A stretch of DNA of 64,000 nt from Desulfotignum sp. (GCA_018399285.1 JAGYOW010000013.1:1-64000), one strand, 5' to 3'; counted from the first letter of the stretch, positions 33,432-42,401 are shown. Notes: a model not told the origin generated them from the letters alone. Numbers and translations: made by a program.

Positions 33432-36268
33432 GCCGGGATCGCTTTTTGGATCACCCGGTCCGGCCGGCCCGTGAGGGTGGCCTGGATCACCCGCTCCATG
33501 AAGATGGGATCACCGGATGCGGTTTTCGGGGCCTTGTCTTTGATGGACAGGGTCACGGTCCGGCAGGAGGTGCCGGCGGCCCGGCCTGAATCCCGGACTT
33601 TCTCTACCAGGGTGTCTCTGGCAAAGGCATCGGCTGCGCCAAAATCCTTGAACTGACGGGTTCCGGAAATCCCTTCCACCATAAATCCGCCCTGGTGGCC
33701 CGGAGTGATGCGGATCTGCCGGTGAACCATCACATCCGAGGTGATGGCACCGATGGCATTGGCCACATCCGCGTCTGTCGGCAGGATTGCTTTTGCACCC
33801 AGGGCCCGGGCCGCATCCGGCAGAAAAAACTTGATGGGGGCGCCGATGCCGATCACGGGCCGCTTCAATTGGATATTCACTTGAAAATCCGGACTGCCGC
33901 CGGCCATCAGGTTGTTGATCAATGCCTGGCACACGGGGCAGGAAGTCAATCCATCCGGATCGATCTCATCATCCAACTGCCGTTTGAGCAGCTCCAGGGT
34001 CAGGCGCCGGATTCCTTTTTCCATGAGCAGATGGATCATCTTTTCCATGTCCACGCCGGCCAGAAAAGCCATGAATCCACAATATGTTTTTGCAGCCTTC
34101 CGGTTCCACCGGGTGAATTTTTTCTGGATATGCAGCAGATCCGTGAAGGTCAGGCCGCATCGCTGGATGGCAAAGCGTTCCTCCAGCCGGGCCAGAGGTA
34201 ACCCGGCATCCGTGAGGACCCCGGTTTGGGTGACCAGTTCTTCAATGGAATAAGGGCGCTGAGTCACCAGTGACATCACCTTTTCTTCCATGGAGGAGAG
34301 ATGGGACAGGTTCACTGATCCGGTGGCAGTGATGACCTGCATTTTTTTTGTGGCTGTGGTGAACCGGTTCAGGTTGTGTTTGATAAAATCTAAGGCCGCA
34401 TCCGTTCCGGGCCGGTGGTCGGCCAGCCAGGCAATGGGCGCCACACGGCCCGGCCCGATTGGAAATTCCCCTTTTTCAAAAGCGATCAGGCTGTCACCGC
34501 CCAATCCCGTGGTGCGGATGTCCAGGGCCTGGACATGGGTACGGCGGCCCCCGACTTTGGAGCCTTTTTCATTGAGGCGCACCTGGTTGTTTTTCAACGC
34601 AGCCGTGTCTGTGGTGGTGCCGCCCATGTCCACCACCAGGGCATCGGTTCTGCCGGTAAGATGCCGGGCCCCGGCCACGGAAGCGGCCGGTCCCGACAGA
34701 ATGGTTTCCACGGGCCGTTTTTTGGCCATGGCCGCATCCATCAGGGTGCCGTCCCCTTTGACCACCACAATGGGGGCGGCGATATCAAACCGTTCCAGGA
34801 CCTGTTCCAGGTCGGCCAGCAGATGGGTGAGCCGGGGGATGATCCGGGCGTTGAGCATGGCGGTGACGGCCCGGGTTTCAAAATTCAACGTATCGGACAG
34901 TTCATGTCCGCAACTGACAAACAGACCGGTGTGGTCCTGGAGAATCTGTTTCACGGCCAGTTCATGGGCCGGGTTCACAGCCCCGGCATAGCCGGATACG
35001 GCAAAGGCGGTCACGTTCTGACGGCGGATCATGTCATCGGCGATCTGCCTGACCTGGTCCGGATCCACGGGGGTCTTTTCCCGGCCGGCAATGTCCAGCC
35101 AGCCTTTGATCACGGCTTTGGGGGAATAGGCAATGGTGTGTTCATCCAGACCCGGTGGCGGCATCAGGAGCATGCCCACGGTCTGTCCCTCATTTTCCAC
35201 AATGGCGTTGGTGGCCAGGGTGGTGGACAGGGCCACCAGCGACACTTCCGCCAGCGGGTCCGGGTCCAGCTGAGTGAGCGCGTTCTCAATGCCGATGGTG
35301 AAATCCCACTTGGTGGTCAACGCCTTGGCCTTGCACAGGGTGGAACGGTTCTCCAGATCATATACCACAGCATCCGTGTAAGTGCCGCCGGCATCGATGC
35401 CCAGGCCGGTTTTGATTTTCAGACCCAGGTCTGTGTCCGGACGGTCAGACGGGACCACACATTCGGTTTCCGGTGCGGCACCGCCGGCACCCGGGTCCCA
35501 TACCGGACTGGCAGTGAGCGTGGATCCCACCGGATCAAACGCAATGGTATGACCGGGAGGGACCACCAGAATCCCGGCGGTGGATTTAGTGGCGGTCAGC
35601 ATCTGGCGGATCAGTCCCTGGTCTCCTTTGATCCGTTCAAACCGCCATCCGTATTCATCGGCCATATCCTTTGCCATCTGTTCGTATCTGGCGGCCTGGC
35701 CGGACCGGGTTTCAATGAATGCGGCCCGCTGGTAGTTTTTCTGCCAGGAGTTGAGAAACGCAAAGGTCTGGTCAGCCGCTGCCCGGCCATGGGCGTTTTT
35801 CACATCTTCATACACCAGCTGGCGGTTGCCGAACCAGGCCCGGCCCCGGCGCCGGGATACGGGTTCTGCTTTTTCCTCACACCAGCCGGCAGACAGATAA
35901 TAGGTACCGGGATATTTTTTAAACTGTGCCTGATAAGCGGCATCTCCTCCCAGAAACAAAGAGATACAGTCGTGGACTTTGGGGATCACCAGGGTGACAT
36001 TCCGGGAATTCAGTCCCACCGTGCCTTTGCCGCAGACCCCGTACCCGATGATGATCCGGTCCGCATCCCCCTTGACGTCGATCTGATCCACGGCTTCTTG
36101 AACCTGAGTGTTGAGTTTGTGGGGATTCTCGTGCAGTCCGGCTTCCAGAAATTTATATTCCAGTGCCAGGTCCATTTCCCGGGCCACCTCTTTAATATCT
36201 CTGGCCAGCACTGCACAGGATATGACATAGATCTTTTTTTTCACAATGGATTCCTCAAGGTTGTTCAT
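33428..36268 (-). CDS. DUF1638 - hydantoinase/oxoprolinase (ASKHA) fusion protein
   Basis: The 946-residue protein joins two families. Residues about 12-230 are DUF1638 (IIIGYGVCGKGTVGLNSRNV; PKVHDCISLFLGGDAAYQAQ; YYLSAGWCEEKAEP). From about residue 288 it is a hydantoinase A/oxoprolinase-type ASKHA ATPase (LGIDAGGTYTDAVVYDL; LSTTLATNAIVENEGQ; ILSGPAASVAGARHLTG; VVDMGGTTTDTAALKNN). A CPVC pair (TSCPVCQALINN) lies near residue 785. ASKHA ATPases include RACo-type activators that reduce corrinoid proteins, and DUF1638 genes recur near corrinoid methyltransferases, as here two genes after mttB. A role in reactivating the corrinoid protein or in handling the methylated substrate is inferred. Hydantoin hydrolysis is less likely because no HyuB partner is present. 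Confidence 0.82.
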   Translation of the reverse strand: MNNLEESIVKKKIYVISCAVLARDIKEVAREMDLALEYKFLEAGLHENPHKLNTQVQEAVDQIDVKGDADRIIIGYGVCGKGTVGLNSRNVTLVIPKVHDCISLFLGGDAAYQAQFKKYPGTYYLSAGWCEEKAEPVSRRRGRAWFGNRQLVYEDVKNAHGRAAADQTFAFLNSWQKNYQRAAFIETRSGQAARYEQMAKDMADEYGWRFERIKGDQGLIRQMLTATKSTAGILVVPPGHTIAFDPVGSTLTASPVWDPGAGGAAPETECVVPSDRPDTDLGLKIKTGLGIDAGGTYTDAVVYDLENRSTLCKAKALTTKWDFTIGIENALTQLDPDPLAEVSLVALSTTLATNAIVENEGQTVGMLLMPPPGLDEHTIAYSPKAVIKGWLDIAGREKTPVDPDQVRQIADDMIRRQNVTAFAVSGYAGAVNPAHELAVKQILQDHTGLFVSCGHELSDTLNFETRAVTAMLNARIIPRLTHLLADLEQVLERFDIAAPIVVVKGDGTLMDAAMAKKRPVETILSGPAASVAGARHLTGRTDALVVDMGGTTTDTAALKNNQVRLNEKGSKVGGRRTHVQALDIRTTGLGGDSLIAFEKGEFPIGPGRVAPIAWLADHRPGTDAALDFIKHNLNRFTTATKKMQVITATGSVNLSHLSSMEEKVMSLVTQRPYSIEELVTQTGVLTDAGLPLARLEERFAIQRCGLTFTDLLHIQKKFTRWNRKAAKTYCGFMAFLAGVDMEKMIHLLMEKGIRRLTLELLKRQLDDEIDPDGLTSCPVCQALINNLMAGGSPDFQVNIQLKRPVIGIGAPIKFFLPDAARALGAKAILPTDADVANAIGAITSDVMVHRQIRITPGHQGGFMVEGISGTRQFKDFGAADAFARDTLVEKVRDSGRAAGTSCRTVTLSIKDKAPKTASGDPIFMERVIQATLTGRPDRVIQKAIPA

Positions 36269-36388
36269 TTGTCCAGCCCCTTAAAATAAGCCGCTGTCCA
36301 ACCGGGTGTCAAATGATTTTTTCTGGATGGTGCCAGGTACTTTTTTGTGCGGTAGAGCCCCGGGGTGGACTCATGCGAAACTGAGGTA

Positions 36389-37594
36389 TTATTTTAAAAA
36401 AGAATCCCCTTTTTCAAAATCCCCTTCTTCAAACCGGGTATACCGCAGCGGATTGTCCTGATTCGCCATTTTTCCGGTGACCAGGTCGGCGATCCGTTTG
36501 CCGGCGCCGGGGGACAGCATGACCCCGGCCCAGTATCCGCAGTTGAGATAAAATCCCTCAACGTTGCCGGCAGGACCGATCAATGGTTTGTCATCCGGGG
36601 TGTACACATACTGGCCCGCAGACACGTTGACATCGTCGGCTTTCAGATTGTCGGACACCTTTTCCAAAAAAGGGTTGAGCCGGGAAACGCGATGAATCGA
36701 TTCCGCGGCAAAATCCCAGTCCGTGGGCAGTTCATCCGAAGGCGGGGATTCCGGCTCATCCGGGTCCACCCAGGCGCACAAAAGACCGCCAGCTTCCGGG
36801 CGCCAGTATCCGTGGTTCACCAGATCCACGGTAAAGGGGGCGGAAGCCGGCAGATCCGGATGACTGGTTTTTATATAGGCTTTCTGGCGCCGGACCGTGC
36901 GGACCGGCAGATCCAGGCCTGCCATTTTGCCGATGATCCCGGCATAAGGACCGGCGCAGTTCACCACCACCCGGGTGGAGATGGTACCTTTATCCGTGTC
37001 CACGGCACACACCCCGTGACTGTCGGTCAGAATGGCCGTCACTTCGGTTTTTATGAAAAACTGCGCATCCCCGGCCCCTTTGGCAAATCCATAGGTGGCC
37101 TCATGGGTGGACAGCCATCCGTCCCGTTCATTAAAAGTAGCCCCTAAAGCTTTGGGCGCCAGAAACGGAAACCGCTGGTGCAGATCGTCTGTACCGATGT
37201 ATTCCGCGCCTGTCACACCGTTGGCATGGAACCGGTCCACGGCTTTTTTCAGGTCCGGCAGCTGGGCTTCATCGTCTGTAACAAACAGATATCCCCGCTG
37301 GGTCACATGAATATCGATGTTGGGCAGGCCCACCACGTCTTTAAAATTTTCAAACATGTCCACACTGGTCAGGGCCAGGTCGGCCATGGGTTTTTCCGTG
37401 AACTGGGTTCTGAAGCACTCGGCACTGGCCGCCGTGGTCAGGCTGGACAGAGCATCGCGTTTTTCCACCAGAATGGTGCTCAGGCCGGCTCTGGACAGCC
37501 AGAAGGCCGTGGCGGCCCCGACAATCCCGCCGCCGATGACCACGGCATCGGCAGTGATGGTGTTGAACGGTTTTGGAATAATGATATCGCTCAT
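36389..37594 (-). CDS. DAO-family FAD oxidoreductase, sarcosine oxidase beta/dimethylglycine dehydrogenase-like
   Basis: The 401-residue protein has the FAD fold ADAVVIGGGIVGAATAFWLSR at the start, VVNCAGPYAGIIGKMAGLDL in the middle and a C-terminal GFYLNCGYWAGVMLSPGAGKRIADL. This is the single-domain, SoxB-like type that oxidises N-methyl groups of amino acids. It lies between mttB and the DUF1638 fusion, so a demethylating role in the same pathway is likely. The start follows AAGGAAAA. Confidence 0.85.
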   Translation of the reverse strand: MSDIIIPKPFNTITADAVVIGGGIVGAATAFWLSRAGLSTILVEKRDALSSLTTAASAECFRTQFTEKPMADLALTSVDMFENFKDVVGLPNIDIHVTQRGYLFVTDDEAQLPDLKKAVDRFHANGVTGAEYIGTDDLHQRFPFLAPKALGATFNERDGWLSTHEATYGFAKGAGDAQFFIKTEVTAILTDSHGVCAVDTDKGTISTRVVVNCAGPYAGIIGKMAGLDLPVRTVRRQKAYIKTSHPDLPASAPFTVDLVNHGYWRPEAGGLLCAWVDPDEPESPPSDELPTDWDFAAESIHRVSRLNPFLEKVSDNLKADDVNVSAGQYVYTPDDKPLIGPAGNVEGFYLNCGYWAGVMLSPGAGKRIADLVTGKMANQDNPLRYTRFEEGDFEKGDSFLK

Positions 37595-37654
37595 GATGTT
37601 TTTCCTTATGTTTGTGTGTCAGAATTCTGCACGTGTTTCATGTGTTGCTGGCCG

Positions 37655-39073
37655 TTAGTTGCTGCGGATCTTTTCCATATATCTGTCCAGGTCTTTTTTG
37701 ATGCCCGGATCCATGTCCGGGGCCTGGAAATTGGCCAGAATCTCCTTGTATTTGGCATTGGCCTGCTGGTCCATGGACAGACTGCCTTTGGCGGTCCAGG
37801 CATCGAAGTTGCGGCGCTCCTCCATCAACGGCCCATACAACTCTGATCTGAAATACTTGAATGTGTGGCGATTGGTCAGATATTCTCCGCCGGGGCCCAC
37901 CTGGTCGATGACATCCAGAGCCAGTTTTTCGGCGGTGATCTCTTCCCCTTTTTTGATGCGGCGGCACATGCCCATCATTTCCGCATCGATCATGAATTTT
38001 TCATAAGACGCCGTCATATACCCTTCCAGGATGCCGGCGGCGTGCAGCACAAAGTTGATGCCCGAAAGACACGCCATCTGCAGGCTCATCATGGACTCGA
38101 AACCGGCCTGGGCATCCACGGTTTTGGCATCGGTCAACGCGCCGCCGCCCCGGGACGGCAGGTCATAGAATCGGCCCATCTGGGCCGTGGCCGCCGTGTT
38201 CACGGCCATTTCCGGGGCCCCGATGCTCAAGGTGCCGTAATGCATGGCTGTGGCGGAAGAAGAGCCGGCAAAGATCACGGGCGCCCCTTCTCTCACCAGC
38301 TGGGCCAGGCAGATGCCGGCCAGCACTTCCGCGTTCTGGACCACCAGGGTCCCTTCCATGGTCACCGGCGTGGTGGCACCGGCAATGGACAGAGAAGAGA
38401 TCAGCTGGGGCATGGCAGCCTCGGCATAGGCGATGATGCCGGCACACATTTTGTCATCAAACCCCAAGGGGGTCAGGCTGGTGAGAATGGAGACAAATGG
38501 CGGTTTTTTTGCCATCTCATCTCTGGAACCGAACACCATGGACGCCATGTCCAGGGTCTGCACCGCGTCCGGCCCGTTGGTGCCGGCCCCCATGAACGGT
38601 TTGTCCGACAGGGTCATGGCTGCGTAAATCCGCTCCGCGTTCCGGATTTCCACGGGGATGTCGTTGGGTTCCACCATCATGCCGCCGGTGATGTCAAAAG
38701 AAGGAATGGCACAGGCCAGTTTGGCAAAGTTCTTGAAATCCTCCAGGGTGCCGGGCCGCCGGCCATGATCCAGGCAGTTGACAAACGGAGATCCATAGCA
38801 GGGCATGAATGCGATATTGTCCCCGCCGATCACCACATTTTTTTCCGGGTTTCTGGCATACAGCGTAAACTGGGACGGGGCTTTTTTGATCTGTTTTTCT
38901 ATAAATTCCCGGGTGAAAAAAACCCGGACCCCATCCACTTTGCAGCCGGCTTTTTTAAACAGGTCCAGCGCGGGCCCATACTTGAAGTTCATGCCGGTTT
39001 TTTCCAGTACGGTCATGGTGGCATCATGGATCTGCTCAGTTTCCTCTGACGTGAAATATTCGAAAAAAGCCAT
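37655..39073 (-). CDS. MttB superfamily methyltransferase without pyrrolysine (glycine betaine type)
   Basis: The 472-residue protein is a trimethylamine methyltransferase (MttB) family TIM barrel: ASYEKFMIDAEMMGMCRRIK, GPGGEYLTNRHTFKYFR and FDAWTAKGSLSMDQQANAKY near the C-terminus are typical. There is no in-frame amber codon, so it belongs to the non-pyrrolysine group, whose characterised members (MtgB and relatives) demethylate glycine betaine and other quaternary amines to a corrinoid protein. BCCT carriers and a dimethylglycine-dehydrogenase-like gene nearby make betaine the best guess. It is the first gene of a four-gene operon behind a sigma-54 promoter. No corrinoid protein gene is in the window. 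Confidence 0.9.
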   Translation of the reverse strand: MAFFEYFTSEETEQIHDATMTVLEKTGMNFKYGPALDLFKKAGCKVDGVRVFFTREFIEKQIKKAPSQFTLYARNPEKNVVIGGDNIAFMPCYGSPFVNCLDHGRRPGTLEDFKNFAKLACAIPSFDITGGMMVEPNDIPVEIRNAERIYAAMTLSDKPFMGAGTNGPDAVQTLDMASMVFGSRDEMAKKPPFVSILTSLTPLGFDDKMCAGIIAYAEAAMPQLISSLSIAGATTPVTMEGTLVVQNAEVLAGICLAQLVREGAPVIFAGSSSATAMHYGTLSIGAPEMAVNTAATAQMGRFYDLPSRGGGALTDAKTVDAQAGFESMMSLQMACLSGINFVLHAAGILEGYMTASYEKFMIDAEMMGMCRRIKKGEEITAEKLALDVIDQVGPGGEYLTNRHTFKYFRSELYGPLMEERRNFDAWTAKGSLSMDQQANAKYKEILANFQAPDMDPGIKKDLDRYMEKIRSN

Positions 39074-39140
39074 AAAATATCCTTACACAGTAAAGGTTGA
39101 TAATGATTGAAATCCAGTTTCTTAAAATCAGAACCAACCC

Positions 39141-39156
39141 AGCATATTTTGTGCCA
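39141..39156 (-). promoter_or_regulatory. Sigma-54 (-24/-12) promoter of the mttB operon
   Basis: Read on the minus strand the site is TGGCACAAAATATGCT: GG and GC are exactly 10 nt apart, and the -24 element TGGCAC is perfect. It is 68 nt before the mttB ATG. The divergent gene encodes a sigma-54 activator. The rest of the 303-nt gap holds the two palindromes listed separately and AT-rich sequence, no gene. Confidence 0.72.
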
Positions 39157-39215
39157 GCGTATTCCAGGTTCCTGGGAGATGCCTGAAAATAATGGTGATA
39201 TGCGATCTCTGGCTT

Positions 39216-39229
39216 GTTACTTTTGTAAC
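39216..39229. promoter_or_regulatory. Palindrome upstream of the mttB promoter
   Basis: GTTAC-TTTT-GTAAC, 5-bp arms, lies about 60 nt upstream of the -24 element on the minus strand. It could bind a regulator, but it is short and does not match the other palindromes. Confidence 0.3.
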
Positions 39230-39344
39230 TGGAATTTACCAGGGTTCAAAAATAGCTGGATTAATATAAAAATTTTATATATACTTGATTTTTTTCCAAA
39301 TTCATGCACTTTTCACAAAGGAAAGGAAAATAAATCAATTAAAC

Positions 39345-39360
39345 ATCAAAAAAATTTGAT
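39345..39360. promoter_or_regulatory. Possible activator (UAS) site shared by mttB and the regulator gene
   Basis: ATCAAA-AAAA-TTTGAT, 189 nt upstream of the mttB -24 element and 17 nt before the activator ATG. Its TCAAA/TTTGA core recurs in the palindrome at 40820-40836 upstream of the second sigma-54 promoter. It would also allow autoregulation. Confidence 0.35.
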
Positions 39361-39376
39361 TTTCTGTGAAAGGGTT

Positions 39377-40816
39377 ATGGAGCGGATCAATTTTGAAGAT
39401 ATCGATATTTACAGTGTGCTGTCTTCCATGCATGAGGGGGTGGTGATTGCGGATATCACCGGGAAAGTGATATTTTTCAATCAGACCCAGGGACAGATCG
39501 ATGATATCTCGCCGGCCGATGCAACCGGAAAAAATCTTCTGGATATTTATCAGTTGACTCCGGAAACCAGTCCGATCATGCGCTGTCTGACCACCGGCGA
39601 TCCCATCATCAACGAGCCCATGGTCTACCGCACCCGGTTAGGCCGGGTGTGCAATATCCTGTCCAATGCATTTCCTTTGTACAAGAGCGGACAGCTTATT
39701 GGAGCAATTACATTTTCAAAGGAATATCAGATACTTGAGAAGGTTATTCTGTCCAGAACCGCGTCAGACCGGCCGGTTGCCAAGATTTCTTCCAACGGCA
39801 CCCGGTTTTCCTTCAAGGATATCATTGCCTCGGATTCTCAGATGCGGTCGGCCATCCGCATGGCAAGAATGTCGGCCGGGTCTCCGTCCCCCATCATGAT
39901 TTCCGGAGAAACCGGGACCGGCAAGGAATTGTTTGCCCAGTCCATCCACAACCACAGCCCCAGAAAAAAGAAACCGTTTATTCCGGTTAACTGCGCTGCC
40001 ATCCCTGAAAACCTGCTGGAAGGGATATTGTTCGGTACCTCCAAAGGGTCTTTCACCGGTGCCATCGATAAACCCGGATTGTTTGAACAGGCCAATGGCG
40101 GCACCATTTTTCTGGATGAACTGGATGCCATGCCGTTGACACTCCAGGTCAAACTGCTTCGGGTCATCCAGGAAAAAAAAGTCAGAAAACTGGGATCTCT
40201 CAAGGAGATCGATCTGGATGTAAAAATTTTGTCTTCCGTGGGACAACCGCCGTTAAAGATTATTCAAAGCGGTTCCCTTCGCATGGATCTTTTTTACCGC
40301 ATGGGGGTGGTCTCCATCATGCTGCCGCCATTAAAAGACAGACAGGGCGATATGGAGTCCTTGATCGCGCATTTTATTTCCAAATACAACCGGGCGTTGA
40401 GCGAAAAAGTGGAAACCATTTCCCCGGAAGTCGCCTACCTGTTTGCCGGATATCGATGGCCGGGAAATGTCCGGGAACTCGAACATATTATTGAAGCGGC
40501 CATGAATATGGTGGGCGGCACCCGGATCATTCATCTGGGCCACCTGCCGCCCCATATATTCAGTTTTGCTGGCAAAGATGCGCCAAAACAGGTGCCCGTG
40601 GATCCGGGACCGGGACATCCGCCAAAAAACGACACCAGCCTGATGGAAATCCAGAAATCCCATGAACAGCAGATGCTGGTGAATGCCCTGATCCGGTCCC
40701 GGGGGAATGCGGCCAGAGCGGCCCGGTCTCTCGGTATCTCTCCTCAGTCGCTTCATTACAAGCTGAAAAAATATCGCCTCAATCGAAAAGCGTATGCAGA
40801 TCAGAAGTCAATGTAA
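39377..40816 (+). CDS. PAS-domain sigma-54-dependent transcriptional activator
   Basis: I start at ATG 39377 because the coding pattern begins there; the frame is open further upstream but that part looks non-coding. The 479-residue protein has a PAS domain (GVVIADITGKVIFFNQTQGQ, residues about 18-115) and a sigma-54 AAA+ domain. The latter has Walker A SGETGTGKELFAQS near 177, a GSFTGA loop in place of GAFTGA, Walker B GGTIFLDELDAM and the R-finger region ending YRWPGNVRELEHI. A Fis-type helix-turn-helix (NAARAARSLGISPQSLHYKL) ends it. It probably senses a methylated amine or metabolite through PAS and switches on the -24/-12 promoters on both sides. Confidence 0.92.
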   Translation: MERINFEDIDIYSVLSSMHEGVVIADITGKVIFFNQTQGQIDDISPADATGKNLLDIYQLTPETSPIMRCLTTGDPIINEPMVYRTRLGRVCNILSNAFPLYKSGQLIGAITFSKEYQILEKVILSRTASDRPVAKISSNGTRFSFKDIIASDSQMRSAIRMARMSAGSPSPIMISGETGTGKELFAQSIHNHSPRKKKPFIPVNCAAIPENLLEGILFGTSKGSFTGAIDKPGLFEQANGGTIFLDELDAMPLTLQVKLLRVIQEKKVRKLGSLKEIDLDVKILSSVGQPPLKIIQSGSLRMDLFYRMGVVSIMLPPLKDRQGDMESLIAHFISKYNRALSEKVETISPEVAYLFAGYRWPGNVRELEHIIEAAMNMVGGTRIIHLGHLPPHIFSFAGKDAPKQVPVDPGPGHPPKNDTSLMEIQKSHEQQMLVNALIRSRGNAARAARSLGISPQSLHYKLKKYRLNRKAYADQKSM

Positions 40817-40819
40817 ATT

Positions 40820-40836
40820 TGTCAAAATATTTGACA
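40820..40836. promoter_or_regulatory. Possible activator (UAS) site for the ABC/betaine operon
   Basis: TGTCAAA-ATA-TTTGACA is a perfect 17-nt palindrome directly after the activator gene and 164 nt upstream of the sigma-54 promoter at 41001, the usual enhancer distance. A half site TTTGTCAA follows near 40861. Confidence 0.45.
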
Positions 40837-41000
40837 GTAAAACGAAAAATTTTTTAATGATTTGTCAATGATTGCCTTTGGCGGTCAGACGTGATATTTG
40901 GTTTTTTGAAAAAAAAACATTAAAATTTTATCTGAAATATCAAGGTTTCCTAAATTTAATAAGGCAATCAATGGGTTTTCCGAGAAATGTCATGAATAAC

Positions 41001-41016
41001 TGGTACATAATCTGCA
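41001..41016 (+). promoter_or_regulatory. Sigma-54 (-24/-12) promoter of the ABC/betaine operon
   Basis: TGGTACATAATCTGCA has GG and GC 10 nt apart and one mismatch in TGGCAC. It lies 73 nt upstream of the substrate-binding protein ATG. The 273-nt gap between the activator and this operon holds only this promoter and the palindrome. Confidence 0.68.
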
Positions 41017-41089
41017 TGCATTAAAACCAACGTTTGGCGGGTATGCGAAAGATCGCAAACAAAGAACCTTAATTTTGGAGGAGATCGTT

Positions 41090-42349
41090 ATGGGTACGAA
41101 AAAAATTCTACAGGTTGTCGCGTGTGTCATGGCCGTGTTGTTTTTTGCCGGCGGGCAGGTGTCTGCCGCTGACAAGAATTTGAGGGTAGGGGTACTGGGG
41201 CCGTTTACCGGGCCGTCCGCCCAGAACGGAAAGGAATTCAAGGCCTCTGTGGAAATGGCTATGGAAGCCATTGATTACACGGTGGGTGATTACACGATTG
41301 AAGTGGTGTGGGTGGATTCACAGTCTGACCCGGCAAGAGCGGCCAGCGCCTATGCAGAAGCTGTGGAAGGCAAAGGGATTCAGGCCGGCGTGCTCAACTG
41401 GCATTCCTCGGTGGCGGTTTCGGTGATGGATGTGGCGGCCCAGTACAAGGTGCCCCATATGTTCGGTTTCGGTGCATCGGAAGTGGTCAACGAAAAATGG
41501 CAGGCGGATCCGGAAAAATACTCCTACTGGGGCGGCAAAGGTTGGCCCGTGCCTGCCAAACTGGAAGGCAACTACATCGAATGCATCAATGAGGTCATTG
41601 CAGACGGCACCTGGACGCCCAAAAAGAAACTGGCGGCCATTTACGGCGAAGACACCGACTGGGGCCGCAGTGCGGGCGGGGCTTACAAGGAAGCATTGCT
41701 GGCCAGTGGCTGGGAAATATATGCGGAAGAATATTTTCCCATCACCCAGACCGATTTTTACCCGCTGCTTTCAAAATTCAAAAGTGCCGGTGTCGAGCTG
41801 CTGGCCGGTACATCCACGGCAGCACCGTCTTTGACCGCATTTGTCAAGCAGTATGCAGAAGTCGGCAACAAAGGGGTTCTCATTGCATCCGGACTCGGAT
41901 GGATCGGCGACTGGTACAAAATGACCGGTCCGGGGTCCGACTATGTGCTGGACTCCATTCCCCAGCTGACTACAGCCGAAGCCAAGCAGTGGGCCAAGGA
42001 TGTCAATGCCAAATACGGGTTCAATCCCAGCCCGTCCTCAGGCGGTCTGTCCTATGACGGTATCCGCATGTTCCTCAAGATTCTCAACAGGGCCTATGAA
42101 GTGCATGGAAAACTGGACAAGGAAACCATTCACAATATCATGGTGGAAGAAGTCAATACCGGCAAACTCACCTACACCAAGGCTGATGGCGCCATCATCA
42201 TGAATGAGTACAAATATACGCCGGAAACCATGCCGGACATGGTCGTGGGTCCGGAGGCTTATTTTTTCCCCATCCTTCAGTACAAGGCGGGAAAAGGATA
42301 CATCGTTTTTCCGGAAGACTGGAAACAGAAGGACTTTGAAATGAAATAA
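41090..42349 (+). CDS. Branched-chain-type ABC substrate-binding protein
   Basis: The 419-residue protein starts at ATG 41090 after GGAGGAG. A signal peptide (VVACVMAVLFFAGGQVSA) is followed by a type I periplasmic fold: LRVGVLGPFTGPSAQNG, VEVVWVDSQSDPARAASAYAE-like region and the LSYDGIRMFLKIL stretch. It is the LivK-type binding partner of the four downstream genes. Because the operon continues with a demethylating flavoprotein and ETF, the ligand is more likely a methylated amino compound than a branched-chain amino acid. Confidence 0.92.
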   Translation: MGTKKILQVVACVMAVLFFAGGQVSAADKNLRVGVLGPFTGPSAQNGKEFKASVEMAMEAIDYTVGDYTIEVVWVDSQSDPARAASAYAEAVEGKGIQAGVLNWHSSVAVSVMDVAAQYKVPHMFGFGASEVVNEKWQADPEKYSYWGGKGWPVPAKLEGNYIECINEVIADGTWTPKKKLAAIYGEDTDWGRSAGGAYKEALLASGWEIYAEEYFPITQTDFYPLLSKFKSAGVELLAGTSTAAPSLTAFVKQYAEVGNKGVLIASGLGWIGDWYKMTGPGSDYVLDSIPQLTTAEAKQWAKDVNAKYGFNPSPSSGGLSYDGIRMFLKILNRAYEVHGKLDKETIHNIMVEEVNTGKLTYTKADGAIIMNEYKYTPETMPDMVVGPEAYFFPILQYKAGKGYIVFPEDWKQKDFEMK

Positions 42350-42365
42350 CCGGCAAGAATCCTGG

Positions 42366-42401
42366 AAACAGAGGATTGAAACTTGTTTCAATCCTCTGTT
42401 T
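42366..42401 (+). terminator. 16-bp perfect stem-loop between binding protein and ATPase genes
   Basis: AAACAGAGGATTGAAA and its exact reverse complement enclose the loop CTTG. There is no true T-run. In such a position it usually stabilises the upstream message or partly ends transcription, so that the binding protein is made in excess. Confidence 0.6.

Noticed and set aside
37655-39073. Pyrrolysine-containing trimethylamine methyltransferase
   Set aside because: The frame runs through without any in-frame TAG, and no pyl genes are in the window; it belongs to the non-pyrrolysine branch.
39107-39376. 270-nt upstream extension of the sigma-54 activator frame
   Set aside because: The extra residues do not look like a domain, are AT-rich, and overlap the mttB sigma-54 promoter region; the PAS domain begins just after ATG 39377.
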